A DNA stretch of 64,000 nucleotides from Aerophototrophica crusticola (GTDB taxonomy: Bacteria > Pseudomonadota > Alphaproteobacteria > Azospirillales > Azospirillaceae): the NCBI GenBank assembly GCA_001939945.1, contig MOEB01000016.1:1-64000 (forward strand), in the 5' to 3' direction. Shown in pieces: positions 1-10,645 of this stretch. How positions within the stretch are numbered: the stretch's first letter is position 1; every line of letters begins with the position of its first letter. Position numbers and translations under genes: made by a program. Below the pieces are notes generated by a model. It had not been told where the DNA came from, searched no databases, and worked only from the letters and a program-made list of their open reading frames with translations.

Positions 1-1891
1 GCCCATGGGCATGGCCGACGTGGCGACCGTGCTGTTCACCAAGTTCCTGCGCTTCGACCCCACGGACCCCGCCTGGCCCGACCGCGACCGCTTCGTCCTG
101 TCGGCGGGCCACGGTTCCATGCTGCTCTACGGGCTGCTGCACCTGACCGGCTACCCGGGGCTGGGGATCGAGGAGCTGAAGCGCTTCCGGCAGTTGGGCA
201 GCATCACCGCCGGCCACCCGGAATACGGCCACACCCCCGGGGTGGAGACGACCACCGGCCCGCTGGGGCAGGGGATCGCCACCGCCGTCGGCATGGCGCT
301 GGCGGAGCGGATGCTGAACGCCCGCTTCGGCGACGGGCTGGTGGACCACCGCACCTTCGTCATCGCCGGTGACGGCTGCCTTCAGGAAGGCATCAGCCAC
401 GAGGCCATCGACCTGGCCGGCCACCTGTGCCTGGACCGGCTGGTGGTGCTGTGGGACGACAACCGGATCAGCATCGACGGTGCCACCAGCCTGTCCACCT
501 CCATGGACCAGCAGGCCCGGTTCCAGGCTGCGGGCTGGCATACGGAGACGGTGGACGGCCATGACGGGTGCGCGGTGGAGGCCGCCATCGCCCGGGCGCT
601 GGCGGCGGGCAAGCCCACCCTCATCGCCTGCCGCACGGTGATCGGCTTCGGCGCCCCCAACAAGCAGGGGTCGGAAAGCACCCATGGCGCCCCCCTGGGC
701 GCCGCGGAGATCGCGGCAGCGCGCGAGGCGCTGGGCTGGACCGCCCCGCCCTTCGAGATCCCCGCCGACATCGCCACCGCCTGGCGGGCCGCCGGCCGGC
801 GCGGGGCGGCGGAGCGGGCGCGGTGGGCGGAGCGGCTGGAAGCCTCACCCGAGGCGCCCCGCTTCCGCCAGGCCCTGTCGGGGGAACTGCCGCTGGAGGT
901 GTTCGCGGCCCTGCGGGAACACAAGCGCACCCTGTCCGCCAAGGCCCCCAGCCTGGCCAGCCGCAAGGCGTCGGAGCTGGCGCTGGAGGCCATCAACGGG
1001 GCCACGGACCTGACCGTGGGCGGCTCCGCGGACCTGACCCACTCCAACCTCACCATCACGAAGGGGCTGGAGACGGTGCAGGCCGGGCGGTTCGGTGGCC
1101 GCTACATCCGCTACGGCATCCGGGAACACGGCATGGCCGCCGCCATGAACGGCATCGCGCTGCATGGCGGGCTGGTGCCCTATGGCGGCACCTTCCTGGT
1201 CTTCGCCGACTATGCCCGCGGCGCCATCCGCCTGTCCGCCCTGATGGGGGTGCGGGTGGTCTATGTCCTGACCCACGACAGCATCGGGCTGGGGGAGGAC
1301 GGGCCCACCCACCAGCCCATCGAGCACCTGGCCATGCTGCGGGCCACCCCGAACCTGAACGTCTTCAGGCCCGCGGACGCGGTGGAGACGGCGGAGTGCT
1401 GGGAGATCGCCCTGCGCAGCCGCGCGACGCCATCGGTCCTGTGCCTCTCCCGCCAGAACCTGCCCACGCTGCGGACCCGGGACAGCGAGGAGAATGTCTG
1501 CGGACGCGGCGCCTATGTGCTGCGGGAGGCGGCGGGGGAGCGGGACGTGACCCTGCTGGCCACCGGCTCCGAGGTGGAACTGGCGGTGAAGGCGGCGGAC
1601 CTGCTGGCGGCGGACGGGGTCGAGGCGGCCGTCGTCTCCATGCCCTGCTGGGAGCTGTTCGAGCGGCTGCCGGCGGAGGAGCGCCGCGCGGTCCTGGGCA
1701 CCGCCCCGCGGGTGGCGGTGGAAGCCGCGGCCCGGCTGGGCTGGGACCGCTGGATCGGCGAGGGCGGGGCCTTCGTCGGCATGGAAGGCTTCGGCGCCTC
1801 CGCCCCGGCACCCGCGCTCTACCAGCATTTCGGGATCACGCCGGAAGCGGTCGCCCAGGCGGCCCGGTCCGTCATGCGACGGACCTCTTGA
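1..1891 (+). CDS. cbbT: Transketolase, 5' end cut by window edge
   Basis: Thiamine-diphosphate enzyme moving two-carbon units between sugar phosphates in ribulose-1,5-bisphosphate regeneration. The frame is open from base 2 (Pro-Met-Gly-Met-Ala-Asp), which matches the internal GAPMGMAD region of transketolases, so roughly 25-30 N-terminal residues lie outside the window and the ATG at 5 is not the real start. The visible 628 residues include the ThDP/metal motif GDGCLQEG...N, the conserved IREHGM segment around the catalytic Glu, and the C-terminal domain. It is the first visible gene of a cbb operon, and its position before cbbA and cbbL supports the cbbT name over a housekeeping tktA. Cytoplasmic. 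Confidence 0.95.
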   Translation, partial: PMGMADVATVLFTKFLRFDPTDPAWPDRDRFVLSAGHGSMLLYGLLHLTGYPGLGIEELKRFRQLGSITAGHPEYGHTPGVETTTGPLGQGIATAVGMALAERMLNARFGDGLVDHRTFVIAGDGCLQEGISHEAIDLAGHLCLDRLVVLWDDNRISIDGATSLSTSMDQQARFQAAGWHTETVDGHDGCAVEAAIARALAAGKPTLIACRTVIGFGAPNKQGSESTHGAPLGAAEIAAAREALGWTAPPFEIPADIATAWRAAGRRGAAERARWAERLEASPEAPRFRQALSGELPLEVFAALREHKRTLSAKAPSLASRKASELALEAINGATDLTVGGSADLTHSNLTITKGLETVQAGRFGGRYIRYGIREHGMAAAMNGIALHGGLVPYGGTFLVFADYARGAIRLSALMGVRVVYVLTHDSIGLGEDGPTHQPIEHLAMLRATPNLNVFRPADAVETAECWEIALRSRATPSVLCLSRQNLPTLRTRDSEENVCGRGAYVLREAAGERDVTLLATGSEVELAVKAADLLAADGVEAAVVSMPCWELFERLPAEERRAVLGTAPRVAVEAAARLGWDRWIGEGGAFVGMEGFGASAPAPALYQHFGITPEAVAQAARSVMRRTS

Positions 1892-1909
1892 TGCGCCCTC
1901 AGGCGCCGG
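1891..1909. repeat. Short repeat, inverted partner of 4645-4663
   Basis: The 19 bases straddling the cbbT stop (ATGCGCCCTCAGGCGCCGG) occur exactly inverted at 4645-4663 in the cbbL-cbbS gap, and an 18-base version with one mismatch lies at 33103-33120. A local CAGCGGC/GCCGCTG hairpin follows before cbbA. This could be a short dispersed repeat or an mRNA pairing element; its role is unknown. Confidence 0.55.
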
Positions 1910-1955
1910 CCTCCAGCGGCTCCGCCGCTGGCCACTGATCGGGAGGAGGAACACC

Positions 1956-3047
1956 ATGGCCCGGATCACCCTGCGGCAATTGCTGGACCATGCGGCGGAG
2001 CATGGCTACGGCGTGCCGGCCTTCAACATCAACAACATGGAGCAGCTCCTCGCCATCATGGAGGCGGCGAGGGAGGTGGACGCGCCGGTCATCCTCCAGG
2101 CCAGCCGCGGCGCCCGGTCCTATGCCGGCGACCTCATGCTGGACAAGATGGTGGAGGCGGCGGAGGCCATGTACCCCGGCATCCCCATCTGCCTGCACCA
2201 GGACCACGGCAATGACGAGGCCACCTGCCTGACGGCCATCCGGCACGGCTTCACCTCCGTGATGATGGACGGGTCCCTGCTGGCCGACGCCAAGACCCCC
2301 GCCGACTATCCCTACAACCTGGAGATCACCCGACGGGTGGCCGAGCTGGCCCACATGGTGGGTGCCAGCGTGGAGGGGGAGCTGGGCGTGCTCGGCAGCC
2401 TGGTCACCGGCACCGGGGAGGCGGAGGACGGCCACGGGGCGGAGGGCAAGCTGGACCACAGCCAGCTCCTCACCGACCCGGACCAGGCGGTGGAGTTCGT
2501 CCGGGCCACCAAGGTGGACGCGCTGGCCATCGCCATGGGCACCAGCCACGGCGCCTACAAGTTCCCCCGCCAGCCGGACGGCGACATCCTGGCCATGCAC
2601 GTGATCAAGGAAATCCACGCGCGGCTGCCGGACACCCACCTGGTCATGCACGGCTCCAGCTCCGTCCCGCAGGAGCTACAGGACCTGTTCAACCAGGCGG
2701 GCGGGGAAATGCCCCAGACCTGGGGCGTGCCGGTCGCGGAGATCCAGACCGGCATCAAGCACGGCGTGCGCAAGATCAACATCGACACCGACTGCCGCCT
2801 GGCCATGACGGCGGAGTTCCGCCGCGTCGCCCAGAAGAACCGGGCGGAATTCGACCCGCGGAAGTTCCTGAAGCCCGCGCTGGACGCCATGAAGGCCCTC
2901 TGCCGCCAGCGCTTCGAGGAATTCGGCACCGCCGGCAATGCCAGCCGGATCAAGGTGGTGCCCCTGCCCGAGATGGCCCGCCGCTACCGCGCCGGCGCCC
3001 TGGACCCGAAGGTCGGGGGGCTTACCCCCGCCGCCAAGGCCGCCTGA
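1956..3047 (+). CDS. cbbA: Class II fructose/sedoheptulose-bisphosphate aldolase
   Basis: Zinc-dependent aldolase condensing dihydroxyacetone phosphate with glyceraldehyde 3-phosphate or erythrose 4-phosphate in the Calvin cycle. It has 363 residues, the size of the long class II (Calvin subtype) enzymes. Asp83 and His84 in LHQDHG are the expected catalytic acid and first zinc ligand. Further metal and phosphate-binding segments follow in [18 protein letters not shown] and the [13 protein letters not shown] region. The start is preceded by a GGGAGGAGGA ribosome site. It sits 64 bases after cbbT and 42 before cbbL, clearly the same transcript. Confidence 0.95.
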   Translation: MARITLRQLLDHAAEHGYGVPAFNINNMEQLLAIMEAAREVDAPVILQASRGARSYAGDLMLDKMVEAAEAMYPGIPICLHQDHGNDEATCLTAIRHGFTSVMMDGSLLADAKTPADYPYNLEITRRVAELAHMVGASVEGELGVLGSLVTGTGEAEDGHGAEGKLDHSQLLTDPDQAVEFVRATKVDALAIAMGTSHGAYKFPRQPDGDILAMHVIKEIHARLPDTHLVMHGSSSVPQELQDLFNQAGGEMPQTWGVPVAEIQTGIKHGVRKINIDTDCRLAMTAEFRRVAQKNRAEFDPRKFLKPALDAMKALCRQRFEEFGTAGNASRIKVVPLPEMARRYRAGALDPKVGGLTPAAKAA

Positions 3048-4568
<1,521 letters not shown>

Positions 4569-4644
4569 ATTCCTGATCCCAAGGTCGGCGACCGCCGGCC
4601 CGCGGCCCCATGGCCGCGCAAGACAAGCCCGCGGATGCGGGCGC

Positions 4645-4663
4645 CCGGCGCCTGAGGGCGCAT
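4645..4663. repeat. Inverted partner of the 1891-1909 repeat in the cbbL-cbbS gap
   Basis: This sequence in the 112-base cbbL-cbbS gap is the exact reverse complement of 1891-1909. Just before it, CCCGC/GCGGG forms a small hairpin (about 4629-4642). The spacer is long for two subunits needed in equal amounts, so RNA structure here could tune stability or translation of cbbS. That is inference. Confidence 0.5.
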
Positions 4664-4680
4664 AGAGAGCGGAGCGAACA

Positions 4681-5106
4681 ATGCGCGTGACCCAGGGTAC
4701 CTTCTCCTACCTGCCCGAGCTGACCGACGACCAGATCCGGGCCCAGGTGCAGTACTGCATCGACAAGGGCTATGCGGTGAACCTGGAGTTCACCGACGAC
4801 CCGCACCCCCGCAACACCTATTGGGAGATGTGGGGCCTGCCCATGTTCGACACCCGTGACGCCGCGGCGGTGATGACGGAACTGGCGGAGTGCCGCCGCA
4901 CCTATGGCGACCGCTACATCCGCATCTCCGCCTTCGACAGCACCCATGGCTGGGAAAGCCTGCGCCTGTCGTTCATCGTCAACCGCCCGGCGGACGAGCC
5001 CGGCCTGAAGCTGGTCCGCCAGGAAACCGGCGGCCGCAACATCCGCTACACCACCGTCCCCTACGCGACCGAGAAGCCGGAAGGGCAGCGGTACGGGGTG
5101 GTGTGA
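4681..5106 (+). CDS. cbbS: RuBisCO small subunit, red type
   Basis: Small subunit that caps the L8 core of form I RuBisCO. At 141 residues it is longer than green-type small subunits at its C-terminus, as expected for red-type enzymes whose C-terminal extension forms a beta barrel in the central pore. It opens with MRVTQGTFSYLPELTD and contains NTYWEMWGLPMFD, both typical of proteobacterial form IC CbbS. The start follows a GGAGCGAACA ribosome site. It lies 112 bases after cbbL and 76 before cbbX. Confidence 0.97.
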   Translation: MRVTQGTFSYLPELTDDQIRAQVQYCIDKGYAVNLEFTDDPHPRNTYWEMWGLPMFDTRDAAAVMTELAECRRTYGDRYIRISAFDSTHGWESLRLSFIVNRPADEPGLKLVRQETGGRNIRYTTVPYATEKPEGQRYGVV

Positions 5107-5124
5107 GGGCCCGACCCTCGCCGA

Positions 5125-5151
5125 CCCCCTCACCTGGCCGCGGTGAGGGGG
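5125..5151 (+). other. Perfect 10-bp hairpin between cbbS and cbbX
   Basis: CCCCCTCACC and GGTGAGGGGG pair perfectly around a 7-base loop in the 76-base cbbS-cbbX gap. No T-run follows, so it is not a classical terminator. It may protect the upstream cbbLS mRNA from 3' decay or reduce read-through to cbbX, whose product is needed in far smaller amounts than RuBisCO. It also resembles GGTGAGGGGG motifs seen elsewhere between genes here. Confidence 0.6.
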
Positions 5152-5182
5152 TGTCGCCCCAGGCACGACGCACGAGGACCCC

Positions 5183-6130
5183 ATGCCCGACACGATGACC
5201 CCGCCCCCGAGCCACGACCCCGCACTGCGTGTCGACCTGCAGGCCGAGATGCGGGAGACACAGGTTGGGGAGGTGCTGGCGCAGCTGGACCGTGAGCTGG
5301 TGGGACTGGCCCCGGTGAAGGCGCGCATCCGGCAGATCGCCGCCCTGCTGCTGGTGGACCGGGCCCGCAAGCGCCTGGGCCTCCAGGCGGAGACACCCAC
5401 CCTGCACATGAGCTTCACCGGCAACCCCGGCACCGGCAAGACCACGGTGGCCAAGCGCATGGCGGAGATCCTCCACCGGCTGGGCTATGTCCGCCGCGGC
5501 CACCTGGTCTCCGTCACCCGCGACGATTTGGTGGGCCAGTACATCGGCCACACCGCGCCCAAGACCAAGGAGATCCTGAAGCGGGCCATGGGCGGGGTGC
5601 TGTTCATCGACGAGGCCTATTACCTCTACCGGCCGGAGAATGAGCGCGACTACGGCCAGGAAGCCATCGAGATGCTGCTCCAGGTCATGGAGAACCAGCG
5701 CGACGACCTGGTGGTGATCCTGGCCGGCTACGCGGACCGGATGGACAAGTTCTTCCGCTCCAACCCCGGCTTCCGCTCCCGCATCGCCCACCATGTGGAC
5801 TTCCCCGACTATTCCGACGGGGAGCTGCTGGTGATCGCGGAGAAGATGCTGGAGGGCCAGAACTACCGGCTGAGCGAACCCGCCAAGGAAGCGCTGGCCG
5901 CCTATATCGGGGCCCGTCGGACCCAGCCCCACTTCGCCAACGCCCGCTCCATCCGCAACGCGCTGGACCGGGCCCGCCTGCGCCAGGCCGTGCGCCACTT
6001 CGAGGACCCGGGCGACGGCCTGACCCTGGACGACCTCATGACCATCGAGGCGTCGGACATCCTGGCCAGCCGGGTGCTTACGCAGGAAGGCCGCCTCGAC
6101 CCCCAGCCCACCGCGGGAGACACCCCATGA
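5183..6130 (+). CDS. cbbX: RuBisCO activase CbbX (AAA+ ATPase)
   Basis: Red-type RuBisCO activase. Hexameric AAA+ ATPase that remodels inhibited RuBisCO by engaging the large-subunit C-terminus and releasing bound sugar phosphates. The 315 residues contain Walker [10 protein letters not shown] (80-88) and Walker B FIDEA with Asp143 and Glu144, then sensor and lid regions. The C-terminal extension reads through a short Pro-rich tail. The start ATG at 5183 is preceded by ACGAGGACCCC. Its last four bases overlap the start of the epimerase gene (ATGA), implying translational coupling. Confidence 0.96.
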   Translation: MPDTMTPPPSHDPALRVDLQAEMRETQVGEVLAQLDRELVGLAPVKARIRQIAALLLVDRARKRLGLQAETPTLHMSFTGNPGTGKTTVAKRMAEILHRLGYVRRGHLVSVTRDDLVGQYIGHTAPKTKEILKRAMGGVLFIDEAYYLYRPENERDYGQEAIEMLLQVMENQRDDLVVILAGYADRMDKFFRSNPGFRSRIAHHVDFPDYSDGELLVIAEKMLEGQNYRLSEPAKEALAAYIGARRTQPHFANARSIRNALDRARLRQAVRHFEDPGDGLTLDDLMTIEASDILASRVLTQEGRLDPQPTAGDTP

Positions 6131-6810
6131 ACCCCCTCGTCATCGCCCCCTCCATCCTGTCCGCCGACTTCGCCAACCTGGGGCAGGAGGTGCGCGACGT
6201 GGTCGCCGCGGGGGCCGACTGGATCCATGTGGACGTGATGGACGGCCATTTCGTGCCCAACATCACCATCGGGCCCGACGTGGTGAAGGCCCTGCGCCCC
6301 CACACGGACAAGGTCCTGGACGTGCATCTGATGATCGCCCCCTGCGACCCCTACCTGGAAGCCTTCGCCAAGGCGGGCAGCGATTACATCACCGTCCATG
6401 CGGAGGCCGGGCCCCACCTGCACCGCTCCCTCCAGGCCATCCGCGCCCTGGGCAGGAAGGCCGGCGTGTCCCTGAACCCGGCCACGCCCGAGTCGGCCAT
6501 CGAGTATGTGCTGGACCAGCTCGACCTGATCCTGGTCATGTCGGTGAACCCCGGCTTCGGCGGCCAGTCCTTCATCCCGTCGGCGGCGGAGAAGGTGGCC
6601 CGCCTGTCCCGCATGATCGGTGACCGGCCCATCCGGCTGGAGGTGGATGGCGGCGTGAACCCGGAGACGGCGGCCCTGGTGGCCGCGGCCGGCGCCGACA
6701 CGCTGGTCGCCGGCTCCGCCGTCTTCAGGGGCGGCAAGGGTGCCTATGCCAGCAACATCGCGGCCATCCGCGACTCAGGCCTGGGCGCGCAACGCAAGCT
6801 GGCGGCCTGA
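6127..6810 (+). CDS. cbbE: Ribulose-phosphate 3-epimerase
   Basis: Interconverts ribulose 5-phosphate and xylulose 5-phosphate, a regeneration step of the Calvin cycle and the pentose phosphate pathway. A TIM-barrel protein of 227 residues with the family motifs [25 protein letters not shown] (metal ligands and catalytic Asp), HLMI and SVNPGFGGQ, and a phosphate-binding VDGGV...[11 protein letters not shown] end. The start overlaps cbbX by four bases, and cbbY begins three bases after its stop. It may be the only rpe of the genome or a cbb-specific copy; the sequence cannot tell. Confidence 0.95.
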   Translation: MNPLVIAPSILSADFANLGQEVRDVVAAGADWIHVDVMDGHFVPNITIGPDVVKALRPHTDKVLDVHLMIAPCDPYLEAFAKAGSDYITVHAEAGPHLHRSLQAIRALGRKAGVSLNPATPESAIEYVLDQLDLILVMSVNPGFGGQSFIPSAAEKVARLSRMIGDRPIRLEVDGGVNPETAALVAAAGADTLVAGSAVFRGGKGAYASNIAAIRDSGLGAQRKLAA

Positions 6811-6813
6811 GCC

Positions 6814-7545
6814 ATGCTGCGCGCCCTGATCTTCGACGTGGACGGCACGCTGGCGGAGACGGAGGAGCTGCACCGGCAGGCGTTCAACGACACGTTCCGG
6901 GAGTTCGGGCTGCCCTGGGACTGGGACCCGGAGCTGTACCGCCACCTGCTGGAGGTGGCCGGCGGCAAGGAACGCATGCTGGCCCACGCCGCCGCCCGCC
7001 CGCCGGGCGAGCAGGCCATGGTGCGGGCCATGGTCGTGGAGATGCACGCCTGGAAGACCCGCCGCTATGGGCAGCTGGTAGAGGCCGGGCGCCTCACCTA
7101 CCGGCCCGGGGTGGTGGACCTGCTGCGGGAGGCGAGGGATGCCGGGGTCGCCCTGGCCGTGGCCACCACCACCAGCCTGCCCAACGTGCGGGGCCTGCTG
7201 CGCCACACGCCCGCCGACCTGCCGGGCGGGGTGGTGCCGGAGGGATGGTTCGCCGTGCTGGCGGCGGGGGACGTGGTCCGGGCGAAGAAGCCCGCCCCGG
7301 ACATCTACCACCTGGCCTTGGCGGAGCTGGGCGTGGACGCGGGCGACGCGGTCGCCTTCGAGGACAGCCGCAACGGCCTGGCCGCCGCCCTGGCGGCCGG
7401 TATCCCCACCCTGGTCACCCCCAGCGCCTGGGTCCGCCCCTTCGACGCGGCAGGGGCGCTGGCCGTGGTGGAAAGCCTGCACGGGATGAGGCTGGAGACC
7501 CTGCGGGACCTGCGCACCGCCCCGGCGCGTGCCGTCGGGCGATAG
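6814..7545 (+). CDS. cbbY: CbbY, xylulose-1,5-bisphosphate phosphatase (HAD family)
   Basis: HAD-superfamily phosphatase that, in characterised red-type systems, dephosphorylates xylulose-1,5-bisphosphate, an inhibitory misfire product of RuBisCO. The 243 residues carry motif I FDVDGT with nucleophile Asp8 and acid Asp10, the helical cap (about 18-95), motif II around TTTS, motif III Lys in RAKKPAPDIY and motif IV FEDSRNG. Alternatives are phosphoglycolate phosphatase (cbbZ) or beta-phosphoglucomutase-like proteins. The start MLRALIFDVDGTLAETEELH and placement after cbbX-cbbE favour CbbY. Last gene of the operon; a 634-base gap follows. Confidence 0.9.
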   Translation: MLRALIFDVDGTLAETEELHRQAFNDTFREFGLPWDWDPELYRHLLEVAGGKERMLAHAAARPPGEQAMVRAMVVEMHAWKTRRYGQLVEAGRLTYRPGVVDLLREARDAGVALAVATTTSLPNVRGLLRHTPADLPGGVVPEGWFAVLAAGDVVRAKKPAPDIYHLALAELGVDAGDAVAFEDSRNGLAAALAAGIPTLVTPSAWVRPFDAAGALAVVESLHGMRLETLRDLRTAPARAVGR

Positions 7546-8179
7546 GGCGGGGTGATCACTTGGCAGCGGCCAGGAAGGCTTTCTGACCGATATGTTGCAG
7601 CGCCATATCGGCGCCCGACCATTCCGTCGCAAAACATTTCCATGGCCGATCCCGGCCGGTTCAAACCCTTGGCAATCAATTCATGGGGTGGGGAGGGTAC
7701 CCCGATAGAAAAGCCGGACCCCTCTCCCCCGGTCCGTACAGCATCGCGGTGCTTCGCACCATCGGATGGCAGCTGAGCCATTCCAAGTCTCAGCCACCGC
7801 TATTTGGCGGAATCCTGGCGCTTCTGCGGGTGCCCGACAGATTTCCACAATATTCGCGCTGCAAAGCCTATAGTCAATACTCACCCCGTTGCACCGCAAT
7901 AACAAATGCTGCGTTAGCTAAATCCTTTCAAACAAAACACTAATGCCGCCGGGTGGTACTCCGATAGTGACTGCTTTATCCGAAGAAGTCTTTACACACA
8001 GTCTGTGAAGTGGCATTGTCTATATTGTGGACATGGTGGCCGGGTGCTAGCGTGTCCGCTCCAAATCAAAGCAAGGCGGGCCGTACGAGACCCACCTATC
8101 GGTACTTGCGTGCCGATGGGAACGGGGAAGGTCTGGCCGAAGGCCGCTGAGTATCCGGAAACACGGGAGGAAACGGGTC
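7546..8179 (+). promoter_or_regulatory. 634-base intergenic control region upstream of xoxF
   Basis: No supported gene. The stretch from about 7800 to 8040 is strikingly AT-rich against its GC-rich surroundings. The motif GGTACCCCGATAG (7696-7708) recurs with one change at 7955-7967, and a shortened inverted form, CTATCGGTAC, lies at 8096-8105. An 11-base palindrome CACAG-T-CTGTG lies at 7997-8007, just downstream of TTTACA (7992-7996 region), and TATATT near 8021 is a possible -10. The region probably carries the xoxF promoter and binding sites for its regulator, which is not encoded here. A 74-residue reading frame at 7552-7776 has no ribosome site and is not called. Confidence 0.6.
7587..7611. 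promoter_or_regulatory. Inverted repeat CCGATATG-N9-CATATCGG after cbbY
   Basis: Perfect 8-base arms around 9 bases, 42 bases after the cbbY stop. No T-run follows, so it is not an obvious terminator. It could be an operator acting on the xoxF side or an mRNA 3' hairpin for the cbb operon. CCGATAT resembles the CCGATAG core of the repeated motif further downstream. Confidence 0.5.
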
Positions 8180-10021
8180 ATGAAGTCGATCAGGGGACGC
8201 GTGCTGGCTACCGCGGCGGTCATCGGTCTGATGACCGGGCCAGCGCTGGCGAACGACAGCGTGATCAACAACATCAAGAACACGTCGAACTGGGCCACCC
8301 AGCTCGGCAACTACCAAGGCCACCGGTACAGCCCGCTGGACCAGATCACCAAGCAGAACGTCAAGGACATGCGGGTGGCATGGACCTTCTCCACCGGCGT
8401 CCTGCGCGGCCATGAGGGCGGCCCGCTGGTGATCGGCGACACCATGTACATCCACACCCCGTTCCCCAACGCGGTCTACGCGCTGGACCTGAAGAACGAG
8501 GGCCGGGTTAAGTGGAAGTACGAGCCCCGCCAGGACGCCAACGTCATCCCGGTGATGTGCTGCGACACGGTCAACCGTGGCGTCGCGGTCGCTGACGGCA
8601 AGGTCTTCCTGGCGCAGGCCGACAACACGCTGGTGGCGCTGGACGCCAACACCGGCAAGGTCGTCTGGTCCGCCAAGAACGGCGACCACGCCAAGGGCGA
8701 GACCCTGACCGCCGCCCCCGTGGTGGTGAAGGACAAGGTCCTGGTCGGCATCTCCGGCGGCGAGTTCGGCGTGCGCGGCCACCTGACCGCCTATGACGTC
8801 AAGACCGGCAAGCAGGTCTGGCGGGCCTACTCCACCGGCCCGGACAAGGACGTCATGATCGACCCCAAGAAGACCATGATGATGGGCAAGCCCATCGGAG
8901 AGGCCGACCTGGGCGTGAAGACCTGGAACGGTGACGAGTGGAAGATCGGCGGCGGCACCACCTGGGGCTGGTACACCTACGATCCCGAGCTGAACACCAT
9001 ATATTACGGCACCGGCAACCCCGGCACCTGGAACCCCGCCCAGCGGGCCAAGGACGGCAAGCCGGTGGACAACAAGTGGTCCATGACCATCTTCGCCCGT
9101 GACGCCGACACGGGCCAGGCGAAGTGGGTGTACCAGAAGACGCCGTTCGACGAGTGGGACTATGACGGAGTCAACGAGAACATCCTGGCCGACCTGACCA
9201 TCGGCGGCAAGAAGCGCAAGACCCTGGTCAACTTCGACCGCAACGGCTTCGGCTACACCCTCGACCGCGAGACGGGCGAGCTGCTGGTGGCCGAGAAGTT
9301 CGACCCGAAGGTCAACTGGGCCGACAAGGTCGACATGAAGACCGGCCGTCCCCAGGTGAACCCGAAGTACAGCACCTTCGCCAACGGCGAGGACACGAAC
9401 AGCAAGGGCATCTGCCCGGCGGCCCTGGGCTCCAAGGACCAGCAGCCGGCCAGCTTCTCGCCCGACACCGGCCTGTTCTACGTCCCCACCAACCACATCT
9501 GCATGGACTATGAGCCGTTCAAGGTGAGCTACGTGGCGGGCCAGCCCTATGTGGGCGCCACCCTGTCCATGTATCCCGCCCCCGGCAGCCATGGCGGCAT
9601 GGGCAACTTCATCGCGTGGGATGCCACGACCGGCAAGATCAAGTGGTCGAAGCCGGAGAAGTTCGCGGTGTGGTCCGGCGCGCTGACCACGAAGTCCGGC
9701 GTGGGCTTCTACGGCACGCTGGAGGGCCATGTGGTGGCCTTCGACATGAACGACGGCAAGGAGCTGTGGCGCTTCAAGACCCCGTCGGGGATCATCGGCA
9801 ACGTCAACACCTACATGCATGACGGCAAGCAGTATGTCGCCGTGCTGTCCGGTGTGGGCGGCTGGGCGGGCATCGGCCTGGCGGCCGGCCTGACTGACCC
9901 GACCGCGGGCCTGGGCGCCGTGGGCGCGCATGCCAACCTGGGCGAGTACACCCAGCTGGGCGGCGTGCTGACGGTGTTCGAGGTGCCGAACCGCAAGCAG
10001 AGCGCCGAGCTGAAGAAGTAA
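8180..10021 (+). CDS. xoxF: Lanthanide-dependent methanol dehydrogenase XoxF
   Basis: Periplasmic PQQ-dependent alcohol dehydrogenase oxidising methanol (and often formaldehyde), passing electrons to a c-type cytochrome. It has 613 residues with a Sec signal (about 1-24, ending ALA) and an eight-bladed quinoprotein propeller with [13 protein letters not shown]-type tryptophan-docking repeats. Vicinal Cys127-Cys128 is the disulfide over PQQ. Asp327-Tyr328-Asp329 gives the catalytic Asp plus the extra Asp that marks lanthanide use; calcium enzymes (MxaF) have Ala at the second position. Overall similarity suggests the XoxF5 clade. No mxaI-like gene follows, as expected for XoxF. Start chosen for GGGAGGAAACGGGTC upstream and the signal peptide. 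Confidence 0.97.
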   Translation: MKSIRGRVLATAAVIGLMTGPALANDSVINNIKNTSNWATQLGNYQGHRYSPLDQITKQNVKDMRVAWTFSTGVLRGHEGGPLVIGDTMYIHTPFPNAVYALDLKNEGRVKWKYEPRQDANVIPVMCCDTVNRGVAVADGKVFLAQADNTLVALDANTGKVVWSAKNGDHAKGETLTAAPVVVKDKVLVGISGGEFGVRGHLTAYDVKTGKQVWRAYSTGPDKDVMIDPKKTMMMGKPIGEADLGVKTWNGDEWKIGGGTTWGWYTYDPELNTIYYGTGNPGTWNPAQRAKDGKPVDNKWSMTIFARDADTGQAKWVYQKTPFDEWDYDGVNENILADLTIGGKKRKTLVNFDRNGFGYTLDRETGELLVAEKFDPKVNWADKVDMKTGRPQVNPKYSTFANGEDTNSKGICPAALGSKDQQPASFSPDTGLFYVPTNHICMDYEPFKVSYVAGQPYVGATLSMYPAPGSHGGMGNFIAWDATTGKIKWSKPEKFAVWSGALTTKSGVGFYGTLEGHVVAFDMNDGKELWRFKTPSGIIGNVNTYMHDGKQYVAVLSGVGGWAGIGLAAGLTDPTAGLGAVGAHANLGEYTQLGGVLTVFEVPNRKQSAELKK

Positions 10022-10030
10022 GCACGGCAA

Positions 10031-10064
10031 CCCGCGGGCGGGGGCAGCACCCCCCGCCCGCGGG
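10031..10064 (+). terminator. Strong hairpin with ATTTT tail between xoxF and xoxG
   Basis: CCCGCGGGCGGGGG (10031-10044) pairs perfectly with 10051-10064 around a 6-base loop and is followed by ATTTTC. This 14-bp GC stem with a short T-run begins 10 bases after the xoxF stop. It should act as a partial terminator or mRNA stabiliser, letting xoxF be expressed far above the genes behind it. Confidence 0.75.
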
Positions 10065-10183
10065 ATTTTCCCATGTCCGGCATCCCCTCACCCCACCCGG
10101 GGGGAGGGCAGGTTCAGGGGGCCGTGGCGCCCCCCAACAAAAGCAAAAGCAAGACACACGATCCGTATCGCGGGAGGTTCCTG

Positions 10184-10630
10184 GTGAAAGGTTTCGCGTT
10201 TGGCCGCGGGTTCGCCCTGGCGGTCCTGTCCCTGTCCCTGACCGGTGCCGCGCTGGCCCAGACCGAGGGCGCCCCCATGGCCCCGGACGGTACCCCCACC
10301 TATAAGGCCGAGGGGAACAAGGTGGACAAGGGCACCTTCAACGGCTTCCGCCGCTACCACAATTCCTGCCACGTCTGCCACGGGCCGGACGGCATGGGCG
10401 GCAGCTTCGCGCCCAACCTGACGGAAAGCCTGAAGGCGCTGGATTATTACAAGTTCACCGAGATCGTCGTGAACGGCAAGCAATCCGCCGGTGCCACGGG
10501 CGACCGGGTGATGCCCAGCTTCGGCACCGATCCCAACGTGATGGACAACCTCGACGACATCTACCGCTACCTGAAGGCCCGGTCCGACGACAAGCTGGGC
10601 CGCGGGCGTCCGGAGCGGATGCCGGGCTAA
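10184..10630 (+). CDS. xoxG: Cytochrome c XoxG-type electron acceptor of XoxF
   Basis: Small periplasmic c-type cytochrome expected to accept electrons from XoxF. The start is taken as GTG at 10184, seven bases after GGGAGG (10172-10177). It opens directly into a signal peptide (VKGFAFGRG...GAALAQ), giving 148 residues; a longer reading from ATG 10073 would put repeat-like non-coding sequence inside the protein. The haem-binding motif is CHVCH within NSCHVCHGPDGMGG, and the distal Met is probably in DRVMPSFG. The C-terminal IYRYLKARSDDKLGRGRP matches the methanol-metabolism-related cytochrome family. It lies between xoxF and xoxJ, the canonical order. Confidence 0.9.
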   Translation: MKGFAFGRGFALAVLSLSLTGAALAQTEGAPMAPDGTPTYKAEGNKVDKGTFNGFRRYHNSCHVCHGPDGMGGSFAPNLTESLKALDYYKFTEIVVNGKQSAGATGDRVMPSFGTDPNVMDNLDDIYRYLKARSDDKLGRGRPERMPG

Positions 10631-10645
10631 GGGGGGAGGCGGCCC

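Noticed and set aside
7552-7943. Small ORFs in the cbbY-xoxF gap
   Set aside because: No ribosome sites or motifs; codon composition is unlike the neighbours, and the stretch carries repeated regulatory-looking motifs.
10073-10183. N-terminal extension of XoxG from ATG 10073
   Set aside because: It would translate repeat-like CCTCACCCC sequence and bury the signal peptide; GTG 10184 has a good ribosome site.
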